Shown: one piece after another, positions 17,781 through 23,801 of the stretch | Position numbering within the stretch: position 1 is the stretch's first letter | Layout: each line of letters opens with the position of its first letter | DNA from: Actinoplanes nipponensis | GTDB lineage: Bacteria > Actinomycetota > Actinomycetes > Mycobacteriales > Micromonosporaceae | NCBI RefSeq assembly: GCF_016862275.1 | Contig: NZ_BOMQ01000018.1 | Span: 62,001 to 126,000 of the forward strand | Reading direction: 5' to 3' | DNA length: 64,000 bases | Notes under the pieces: generated by a model | What the model was told of the DNA's origin: nothing | Databases searched by the model: none | What the model saw: only the letters and a program-made list of their open reading frames with translations | Translations under genes and position numbers: made by a program

Positions 17781-17817
17781 GCGACCCGCGCGGACCGGCA
17801 GTGTCCGCGCGGGTCGC
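17781..17817 (-). terminator. Rho-independent terminator of the SsgA-like gene
   Basis: A perfect 15-bp stem (17781-17795 with 17803-17817) closes a 7-nt loop and, read on the minus strand, is followed by CTTTT. It lies 17 nt after the SsgA-like stop. Confidence 0.85.
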
Positions 17818-17834
17818 CCCGGTATTTCCTGTCG

Positions 17835-18266
17835 CTATCGACCGGCCAGCAGCCGGTTGACCGCAGCATCCACGTCCAGATGCTCGGACTCCCGGCCGCG
17901 CGGCACCACCACGTAGGTGCGCCGCAGGAACCGGACCAGGACACTGCGCGGTACTTCGAACAGTGCGTTGCCGTCTGGCGACGACAGCGCGAGGGCCACG
18001 AAGTCGCCCCGCGGTGTGGCCCACGGCCACACCCGGACGTCCCCGATTCCCGCCGGCTCATCGAGCCCGGTGACGAGCAGTTCCCGCGCGAAGGACCAGC
18101 TAACGGCTTCCCCACCGGCTGATTCCGCGTGGAACAACACGTGCACCGCGTACGGGTCGGCTGGGTCGTACCGCAGACTGGCGCGCACGGGCAGAGCCGT
18201 GGCATCTGGCGCTACGAGCCGCAGCGAGGTTTCGACCTCGACGGTCGTTGGACGAATGGTACTCAT
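17835..18266 (-). CDS. SsgA-family sporulation/cell-division regulator (SsgB-like)
   Basis: A 143-residue protein of the SsgA-like (SALP) family found only in morphologically complex actinomycetes. The hallmarks are present: SLRYDPADPYAVHVLFH, SWSFARELL, VRVWPWA and ALSSPDGNALFEVPRSVLVRFL, with a C-terminal HLDVDAAVNRLLAG. In Streptomyces, SsgB marks the future septum and recruits FtsZ. The single copy in view and the spacing best fit the SsgB-type ancestor. A strong terminator follows it. Expression is probably from the approximately 300-bp upstream gap shared with the TIGR02611 gene. Confidence 0.9.
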   Translation of the reverse strand: MSTIRPTTVEVETSLRLVAPDATALPVRASLRYDPADPYAVHVLFHAESAGGEAVSWSFARELLVTGLDEPAGIGDVRVWPWATPRGDFVALALSSPDGNALFEVPRSVLVRFLRRTYVVVPRGRESEHLDVDAAVNRLLAGR

Positions 18267-18583
18267 GGACGAACTCCCCCCGGCACCGCTGCGAGGCTGG
18301 TGAACCCCGCGTTTCCCATACTCAGGTGATCCCTGTCATTACGCTCCGCCATACGCTGATCTCACCCAGTAGTGGGAAGACGGTTCCGATAAGCACTCCG
18401 AACGAGGCGTTAAACGGTATCTTGTCCTGTTCTGCCCATGTACTCGGTACCGCCCGGCGACGGGTGGTCCAGCAGTTGACTCACTCCGGTAACGTCCATT
18501 CCTCCCGGGTAGTGACGGGGGCGGGGAACACTGGGGGATGAAATGACCGGGAGCCCGCGATCTTTGCCGCGAAAGTGAACCAG
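18267..18583. other. Divergent intergenic region
   Basis: About 317 bp separate the divergent SsgA-like and TIGR02611 genes. It is less GC-rich than its flanks. TTGACT at 18476-18481 could be a -35 element for the plus-strand gene, but no convincing -10 at proper spacing is seen. I find no coding or strong palindromic structure. Confidence 0.4.
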
Positions 18584-18997
18584 ATGTCCCAATCCGAGCC
18601 CCTGGCCGAGGAACACTCACGTCGGGGGGTGCTGGACCGCATCCGCGCCAACCCGTCCGGCCGGCTCGCGCTCAAGATCGGCGTCGGCGCGCTGGGCGCC
18701 GTCGTGGTGGCGGTGGGCATCGTGCTGATCCCGTTCCCCGGCCCCGGCTGGGCGATCGTGATTCTCGGCCTGGCCATCTGGGCGGTCGAGTTCCACTGGG
18801 CCCGGCGGCTGCTGCACTTCACCAAGAAGCACGTCCAGAGCTGGACCCACTGGGTGCTGCGGCAGTCGCTGCCGATGCGCGCGCTGATCGGCCTGGTCGG
18901 CTTCGCGTTCATCTCCGCGGTGGTCTGGCTGTCGGTCCGGCTCTCCACCGGGGTCGACCTGGCCGCGGTGATCGGCAAGTTCGTCACCGGAGGCTGA
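18584..18997 (+). CDS. TIGR02611-family membrane protein
   Basis: A 137-residue protein with the TIGR02611/PGPGW pattern: a transmembrane hairpin around the Pro-Gly motif (GIVLIPFPGPGWAIVILGLAIWAVEF), then WARRLLHFTKKHV and a C-terminal transmembrane helix. GTG 18575 in the same frame is an alternative start three codons earlier. The function of the family is unknown. It directly precedes the tRNA-Val gene. Confidence 0.85.
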   Translation: MSQSEPLAEEHSRRGVLDRIRANPSGRLALKIGVGALGAVVVAVGIVLIPFPGPGWAIVILGLAIWAVEFHWARRLLHFTKKHVQSWTHWVLRQSLPMRALIGLVGFAFISAVVWLSVRLSTGVDLAAVIGKFVTGG

Positions 18998-19038
18998 CGC
19001 GCCGGGACCCCAGTTCGCGCCGCGGGGCGGAGGTCCGG

Positions 19039-19044
19039 TACAGT
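19039..19044 (+). promoter_or_regulatory. -10 element of tRNA-Val
   Basis: TACAGT lies 13 nt before the mature tRNA 5' end and matches the actinobacterial TAnnnT -10 consensus. The -35 is weak (TTCGCG at 19014-19019). Confidence 0.45.
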
Positions 19045-19057
19045 CTGACTCCGTTGA

Positions 19058-19129
19058 GGGCGATTAGCTCAGCGGGAGAGCGCTCCGTTCACACCGGAGA
19101 GGTCACTGGTTCGATCCCAGTATCGCCCA
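19058..19129 (+). tRNA. tRNA-Val (anticodon CAC)
   Basis: A 72-nt cloverleaf. The acceptor stem pairs GGGCGAT with ATCGCCC, the D arm is GCTC/GAGC, the anticodon stem CTCCG/CGGAG is perfect with loop TTCACAC (anticodon CAC, reads GUG), and the T arm is ACTGG-TTCGATC-CCAGT. The CCA end is not encoded. It serves as the attachment site of the integrative element: its 3' half from 19084 is repeated exactly at 23461-23509. Confidence 0.96.
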
Positions 19130-19132
19130 CAT
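19084..19132 (+). repeat. attL: 49-bp direct repeat inside tRNA-Val
   Basis: It runs from the anticodon stem to 3 nt past the tRNA and is identical over 49 of 49 bases to 23461-23509. The next bases differ (G versus A on the right, C versus G on the left), which fixes the repeat limits. Confidence 0.93.
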
Positions 19133-19173
19133 GTTTCCGCAGGTCAGGCGACTGTTCGCCGACCAGGCCGTAG

Positions 19174-19199
19174 AAGGCTCCCGATATTTGGGAGCTTTT
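19174..19199 (+). terminator. Terminator downstream of tRNA-Val, element-borne
   Basis: The stem GCTCCC/GGGAGC (19177-19182/19190-19195), lengthened by AAG pairing with the following T residues, closes a 7-nt loop and runs into TTTT. It lies inside the element, 45 nt after the tRNA, so the element supplies the terminator now used by the tRNA. Confidence 0.75.
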
Positions 19200-19397
19200 C
19201 TGCTCCCACGGTAAGGATCGTGGGGCGCGTACGTCGTTACGTCGGGGGTTTCGGGCAGGTCATCTGAGTGGATCGCGGGCAGAGTTTTGTCTGTTCGCAG
19301 GCCCTGCGACCTGCGCTGACAGGCCTCGGTCTCCTTCCGGTGGGGCCGGCGCGGCGCCGGACCGGTTGACCGACCGCCGTTTTGGCGCCTGGAGAGG

Positions 19398-20495
19398 TCA
19401 CCAGTGGCCGCCGTGGTCGAGCCATCGGGTGTGCAGATGTGCGACCAGTCGGGCGGTCATGGTTGGTGTGGTGTGGGCGTAGACGCCGCGGATGCCGGGG
19501 ATGGCGTGGCCGAGCCGGTTGGCTTTGGCTGCTTCAGCGATGTTGTCCTCGTCGAGCCAGGTGCGGTGGGTGTGGCGTAGGTCGTGGAAGTGCATACCGG
19601 CCACGATGGGCTGCCAGTTCCTTTCGGGGTGGCCGTCGCAGGCTGGGCGCCAGTGGCGGTTGTTGAAATCGGTGCGCCAGAGCCATCGGCCGGTGGGCGC
19701 GCAGAAGACGGTGTCGTACGGGTGAGTACGCAGAAGTCGCTCAAGGCCGTCGACCAGGAACGATGGCAGCGCGACGTCACGGACCGCGGCCGGCGTCTTC
19801 GGCGCTCCCAGCGTGCGATGGCCGGCAACCTCATGCAGCGCCCCGACCGTCGCCGACACGTGCAACGTGGCCTTGGGGAGGTGGACGTTAGCCCGGGTGA
19901 GGGCAAGCAGTTCGCTGATGCGCATGCCGGTGTAGGCGGCGGTGGTCACGAGCGTGCGGGTGACGGTGTCAGGCATGCGGGCCACGATCTGCTGGACTTG
20001 GCCAGCGGTGGCGAAGAGCCGCGGCTCCCGTGGGCGGGTGCGCAGGCGGAGCCGGGCGGTCGGGTCGAAGAACATGAGGTGCTCGTCGATGGCCTCGCGC
20101 AGCAGCTGGCCGAGCAGGGTGACGATGTGGCGCACGGTGGTGTCGGACAGGCGGGCGGACAACTCACGGGCGAAGGCTTTGACGTCCTGCCTGCTGATGG
20201 CATCGACCCTGTGCTCGCCGAAAACGGGCAGGATGTGGCTACGCAGCATGCTGCGGTACCGGGCCATCGTCGAGTCGGCGGCCAGATGCGAGGACAACCA
20301 CACCTCGGCCCATCCGCTAAGTAGGGGTGCCGGCAGCGGCATGTACCGCTGCCGGGCGGCGCGGGTGGCGTTGTTCAAAAGCGTCGCCTGCGCAGACGCG
20401 TCGTCTCGATCGGCATGAGTGCTGTCGGTGACGATGTGACCGGAACGGCGATATCGGACCCGGTAGCAGCCTCCGCGATCTTCCACCCAGGCCAT
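19398..20495 (-). CDS. Site-specific tyrosine recombinase (integrase)
   Basis: A 365-residue phage-type integrase. The N-terminal arm-binding domain (VRYRRSGHIVTDSTHAD) is followed by a SAM-like core-binding domain (about 60-150, LSGWAEVWLSSHLAADS) and a catalytic domain with the Arg (TGMRISELLAL), the beta-hairpin Lys (PKTPAAVRD), HDLRHTHRTWL (His-x-x-Arg), LGHAIPG and a Tyr in GVYAHTT. All expected catalytic residues are present, so it may be active. It is transcribed toward the tRNA, its 3' end 266 nt from attL. ATG 20495 gives the usual short N-terminus of this class. Confidence 0.93.
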   Translation of the reverse strand: MAWVEDRGGCYRVRYRRSGHIVTDSTHADRDDASAQATLLNNATRAARQRYMPLPAPLLSGWAEVWLSSHLAADSTMARYRSMLRSHILPVFGEHRVDAISRQDVKAFARELSARLSDTTVRHIVTLLGQLLREAIDEHLMFFDPTARLRLRTRPREPRLFATAGQVQQIVARMPDTVTRTLVTTAAYTGMRISELLALTRANVHLPKATLHVSATVGALHEVAGHRTLGAPKTPAAVRDVALPSFLVDGLERLLRTHPYDTVFCAPTGRWLWRTDFNNRHWRPACDGHPERNWQPIVAGMHFHDLRHTHRTWLDEDNIAEAAKANRLGHAIPGIRGVYAHTTPTMTARLVAHLHTRWLDHGGHW

Positions 20496-21013
20496 GATTG
20501 CCTCCCGACGGCGAACTCTGAGCCTGACCGGGGGACTGGCCGAGGATGATTGTGCGCTGCGGTGTCGCTGGAAGGGGAGCGTTCTGCTCTCGGCGAAGGA
20601 GCCTGGGGGATGTCGAACCGCAACAGGTTCCGGCGTCCTCCGGCGCTCGAGTTGGTCCTGGCCCACGTTGGGCCTTCCTGGCGGAGGAGGAGGCGGATTG
20701 CCTGTCGAGGTCGAGGCAGGCGTTCCCGAGAACCCGATGGGCTGTCAGAATTACTGGGCGTCCTCGCCCTCGACGTCCGACACAGCGTCCGCGCTGCTGC
20801 CCGACCCTCAGCAAGCACCGGTCAGGTGTCATAGCCGAACACAGGCCACGATCTTGTGTCTGGCTGACTCAAACGTCCGGATCTGCCGAGATCCGGTAAA
20901 CGCGCATCCTCGTCATGCCGGTGATCGACCATGCCGGCACCGGGCGGCGGAGTGAGATCCTTACGCTCGGCGTCTCCCTCGCGAGCCATAGACGCTGTTG
21001 CCGGGAGTGGCCT
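20496..21013. other. Non-coding stretch upstream of the integrase
   Basis: About 520 bp with no frame that I can support. This is where an excisionase or regulator gene would be expected in an actinomycete integrative element, but no MerR-type short helix-turn-helix protein can be read on either strand. The sequence looks less GC-rich and has no strong hairpin. Confidence 0.4.
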
Positions 21014-21778
21014 TCAACGCGACAACGCGTTGCTACGAGTCGGCCTGGACGTAGGTTCCGAGGACTTCTCCGTCGTAGCGGCCCGCCGCCAGGACCCAGC
21101 CGTTTGTTGGTCGTAGTAGCGGGTGAAGCCGCAACCCCAGGCGATGGGGGCATCGAGAGGGGATCCTCCCCAACGAGGCTCACCACTGACAAGCAACCGC
21201 GATCCAATTGCATACGAATGGAAGACCTCTGCAGTGACGTCTTGCGTCCCGGCCGTGGGCGAACCCATGTCTACCGTGATGTTTGGTCCCGTACCGCCGG
21301 AGAACCACTCGCGAACCGCGAATGTGACTCCCACCAGGTCCAGGTAGCCCTTGCCGGAACGGTTGGAGTGAGCGGGGCCGATGTCGACCACGACACCATC
21401 GAACGCGAACGCGCGATTGGCAATGGCCTCTGGCGTGTAGCCCTCCACGCAGCTTGCTCGACCACCATCCGGCAGTGGCCCGGACAGTTCACTTGTCGGG
21501 TTGTCCAGGTCCGTCTCGGGGGCTGGCGATGAAGGTGTCACGAACGGCCCTTTAGCAGAGTCGTTCACAGAAGGGGTGCCCTCGCCTATGAACGCTTGGG
21601 CAACAACGCTCCCACTAAGCACCAGGGTCATCGCTGCGGCAGCACCGAAGACGCGCATGTGGCGCTTCCTGCGCTGTGCGGACTTGCCCGCGCGGACCAG
21701 ATCGTCTACAGGCGCGGGACCGACGGGTACACGGTCTGCGAGCCGTTCGAGCATCCGGCCGGTTTCCTCGTCATTCAT
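21014..21778 (-). CDS. Membrane-anchored partner of SigE-type sigma factor
   Basis: A 254-residue protein: a cytosolic N-terminus (MNDEETGRMLERLADRVPVG-type, rich in charge), one transmembrane segment (RVFGAAAAMTLVLSGSVVAQAF), then an exported domain of about 190 residues. This is the usual build of the anti-sigma-like proteins encoded right after SigE-family sigma genes in Micromonosporaceae; no zinc anti-sigma (HxxxCxxC) motif is present. The exported domain has two Cys. The last 30 residues are Ser/Thr/Arg-rich and may be a run-on. The start overlaps the sigma stop by 4 nt (ATGA). Confidence 0.75.
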   Translation of the reverse strand: MNDEETGRMLERLADRVPVGPAPVDDLVRAGKSAQRRKRHMRVFGAAAAMTLVLSGSVVAQAFIGEGTPSVNDSAKGPFVTPSSPAPETDLDNPTSELSGPLPDGGRASCVEGYTPEAIANRAFAFDGVVVDIGPAHSNRSGKGYLDLVGVTFAVREWFSGGTGPNITVDMGSPTAGTQDVTAEVFHSYAIGSRLLVSGEPRWGGSPLDAPIAWGCGFTRYYDQQTAGSWRRAATTEKSSEPTSRPTRSNALSR

Positions 21779-22281
21779 GCGTGGCTCCCCCCGCGTAGGT
21801 CGGAAAGGTTGGCGTCGGTGGATAATTGCGTCAGGGCGCGGGACAACCGGCTCTTCACGGTGCCGGGGGCGATGTTGAGCGCTTCGGCGATCTGCTGATC
21901 GTTGAGATGTGCGTAGTACCGGAGGACGACAACCTCACGGTTGGCTTGGCTCAGGCACGCGAGCGCACGACCCACCGCGTCCGCTGCGTCCACCTTGGTG
22001 GTGGCATCTGCCTCGACCTGTTCGGGCAAGACAGCGGCGGGCTTCTCCCCCCACCACCTTCTTCGACGACTGTCGTGATAGGCGTTCACCAGGATTCGGT
22101 ACACATAAGCGTCCCGATCATCCGCCCTCGTGACCTTGGCCCACGCCACGTAGCAGCGCATGAGTACCGTCTGGGCCAGATCTTCGGCGTCCTGCACGGT
22201 GCATCCCAGGAGCACAGCGGAACGAACGAGAGCAGGCCACCGCGCGCTCGCATACGTGGAAAATTCCTCGTCTCGCTTCAC
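21775..22281 (-). CDS. SigE-family RNA polymerase sigma factor
   Basis: A 168-residue ECF-type sigma factor of the SigE (SigE70) group. Region 2 contains DAEDLAQTVLMRCYVAW, with the Asp-rich core-binding helix and the tryptophan-containing -10 reader; region 4 contains REVVVLRYYAHLNDQQIAEALNIAPGTVKSRLSRAL, a full helix-turn-helix. It is carried inside the integrative element, so it may redirect host transcription. It heads a two-gene operon with the membrane partner at 21014. Confidence 0.9.
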   Translation of the reverse strand: MKRDEEFSTYASARWPALVRSAVLLGCTVQDAEDLAQTVLMRCYVAWAKVTRADDRDAYVYRILVNAYHDSRRRRWWGEKPAAVLPEQVEADATTKVDAADAVGRALACLSQANREVVVLRYYAHLNDQQIAEALNIAPGTVKSRLSRALTQLSTDANLSDLRGGSHA

Positions 22282-22617
22282 CCGTCCCCCAGTCGAATCC
22301 GGCCGTCACTACTTAGACGTGTTACCGGAGCCCTTTGGGTCCCACCAGGTTCCGTGGCTGTACCGGCAGTTCGGGAACCGACTCACACGGACCTCCCCTG
22401 AAAGCACGCGGGTCCTGCCCCGCGAGCGCATCCCCGGGCGGAAAACGTCCGGACATGCCGCGAGTCGCTCGCTACCGATTGTGACCGCCAGCCCGGTAGT
22501 TCGCGCTCGCTCCTGCCGAAGGGCACTGCAGAAGCGCGGAGGGCCGGGCCGCGAGCACGTCAGCGACGCGGCTTCAATTGGCGCGACAGAATCCGATGTG
22601 CTGGTCACACTTGCCGG
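22282..22617. other. Divergent non-coding stretch in the element
   Basis: About 336 bp between the sigma gene and the unrecognised gene, probably holding the promoters of both. GC content looks lower than in the chromosome. I see no strong palindrome, and no open frame with convincing third-position GC bias. Confidence 0.35.
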
Positions 22618-23163
22618 GTGCTGGAAGTGGAGCCGAGTGACCAGGACTATCTGCGACAGATCGAGCTGGTTGCCCGCGAGGTCGTCCATGCGGCCCAGAA
22701 CGAAGGATCGCTGACGTACGGGTCCGGTCCCCGCAATGCCACGACCTTGCAGCGTGCGGTGAACCAACTTGCTTGCCACCTGCGGCGGGAGCATTTCGCG
22801 GGGGACGGATGCATCGAGGACGACCGGCCGCTTCAGCACCTTGGCGGCGCTGCGGTGATCTCGCCGAGTGACGATCCGGCAGCGCAGGCAAGCTATGCCG
22901 CCGGCTGCTCTCGTCTCGGCGTCGAGGCCAGAGCAGAGGGATGGGCGCTCTGGTACACCTGGGACGACAAGGCTCGCGCCCACACGATGGTCACGACCGC
23001 CCTGGACACCACCCGTGGCCTGCTGAAGAGCTGGTCGCGCGGTCACGACCTGCACCCCGCCCAGCCGCTTCGCGCTCAGATCGCGGCAATCGTGCGGGGT
23101 TGGCCTGGACCTGTCATCCTGTCGCCAAGCCACGCGACCACGATCGGCTTGACGGGACGTTAG
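22618..23163 (+). CDS. Element-borne hypothetical protein
   Basis: A 181-residue protein from GTG 22618 (GTG 22627 is an alternative). The third codon position is clearly GC-rich, which supports real coding. The N-terminus is helical and acidic (DQDYLRQIELVAREVVHAAQNEG), the middle has Cys-His-rich patches (NQLACHLRREHFAGDGC), and a helical tail carries W residues. No domain is recognised and no ribosome site is seen. It is the only element gene with no assignable role, so it is the candidate cargo. Confidence 0.5.
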   Translation: MLEVEPSDQDYLRQIELVAREVVHAAQNEGSLTYGSGPRNATTLQRAVNQLACHLRREHFAGDGCIEDDRPLQHLGGAAVISPSDDPAAQASYAAGCSRLGVEARAEGWALWYTWDDKARAHTMVTTALDTTRGLLKSWSRGHDLHPAQPLRAQIAAIVRGWPGPVILSPSHATTIGLTGR

Positions 23164-23361
23164 CCCTGGCCCGACTGCGCGGGCCGGCGGAACCCGGCAG
23201 GCAGGAGGCCAGGTGAAGCCGATCGGACAGATCTGACGCACGGATCTGCCGCGGAGAAGGCGCGCACCCCTCCATCGCCGGTGGGTGTACCCGCCCCGGG
23301 CGCCATCGAGCCGAACGTCGGTGTATCGGGGGGAGCAAATTGGGAGCAGCGCCCCGATCCC

Positions 23362-23410
23362 AACGGCACAGAACGGCGCTAAACGGGCGTGAACTGCCTG
23401 AACGGCGATC
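23362..23410 (+). repeat. Five AACGGC-type repeats phased at 10 bp
   Basis: AACGGC, AACGGC, AACGGG, AACTGC and AACGGC begin at 23362, 23372, 23382, 23392 and 23401, that is every 10, 10, 10 and 9 bp, putting them on one face of the helix. They end 51 bp before the attR repeat. Such arrays suit arm-type integrase sites or binding of an element-coded protein. Confidence 0.55.
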
Positions 23411-23460
23411 GCAGTCATGCAGGTCAACCGCGAAGTGGCAGGTCAAGAGCTCGCCGAGCG

Positions 23461-23509
23461 TCCGTTCACACCGGAGAGGTCACTGGTTCGATCCCAGTAT
23501 CGCCCACAT
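23461..23509 (+). repeat. attR: 49-bp copy of the tRNA-Val 3' half
   Basis: Identical to 19084-19132. It includes part of the anticodon arm, the T arm and the 3' acceptor strand, but no D arm or 5' strand, so it is not a tRNA. It marks the right border of the element. Confidence 0.93.
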
Positions 23510-23536
23510 AATTGGCAGTGCGCGAAGGCGCGAACC

Positions 23537-23568
23537 GAGGCTCGTTGTGGATCGACACAACGGGCCTC
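23537..23568 (+). terminator. Hairpin just outside attR, probable original tRNA terminator
   Basis: GAGGCTCGTTGTG (23537-23549) pairs with CACAACGGGCCTC (23556-23568) through 13 bp with one wobble, around a 6-nt loop. It stands 28 nt after the tRNA 3' copy, the place expected for the terminator of the uninterrupted tRNA. The U-tract is poor. Confidence 0.55.
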
Positions 23569-23750
23569 TGCTGTTGCGGTGGTGTCTTGGCAAAGGTCGA
23601 ACCTGACGCGGTCGAGGGCACGCCCGCGGCTCCCGGAGTTCCGCGAGCATGCAGGTGAAGAAGCGGTCATCAGGTACAGCCACCGTCCACCTGCCTGTCG
23701 TCTCCAGACGACAAGGGGGCGGGGTCACCCCACCCATTCGAGTGGGCTGA

Positions 23751-23788
23751 AGTGGAGCCGGCCACCAGGTTGGTGGCCCAGCTCCACT
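23751..23788 (-). terminator. Two-part hairpin after the GH32 gene
   Basis: AGTGGAGC/GCTCCACT (8 bp) encloses GGCCACC/GGTGGCC (7 bp) around the loop AGGTT, with a small bulge on each side. It lies 13 nt after the GH32 stop on the minus strand. There is no U-tract, so it may act as an mRNA 3' barrier. Confidence 0.55.
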
Positions 23789-23801
23789 GCCTGGCCTGCC
23801 G

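Larger units (their letters stand above)
19084..23509. mobile_element. 4.4-kb integrative element in tRNA-Val(CAC)
   Basis: The element is bounded by a perfect 49-bp direct repeat and restores the tRNA 3' end at its left border. The unit between equivalent points is 4,377 bp. It carries, in order, a tyrosine integrase (minus), a membrane partner and SigE-type sigma factor (minus) and one unrecognised gene (plus). No rep, tra/FtsK-type, relaxase or xis gene is seen, so it is either a minimal satellite that needs helper functions or the deleted remnant of an actinomycete integrative and conjugative element. Much of its non-coding sequence looks less GC-rich than the chromosome. Confidence 0.85.

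Noticed and set aside
20496..21013. Excisionase gene beside the integrase
   Set aside because: No short helix-turn-helix (MerR-type) frame could be read on either strand.
22309..23427. A 1.1-kb open frame on the minus strand across the unknown element gene
   Set aside because: It is antisense to a frame with better third-position GC bias and shows no domain, signal peptide or ribosome site; long antisense frames are expected at this GC content.
23164..23460. Remnant of a second integrase gene next to attR
   Set aside because: A plus-strand peptide-like reading (NWEQRPDPNGT) resembles tails of actinomycete integrases, but it is short, interrupted and not linked to a catalytic domain.
23461..23509. 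Second tRNA-Val gene
   Set aside because: Only the 3' half of the cloverleaf is present: there is no D arm or 5' acceptor strand. It is the att copy of the element.
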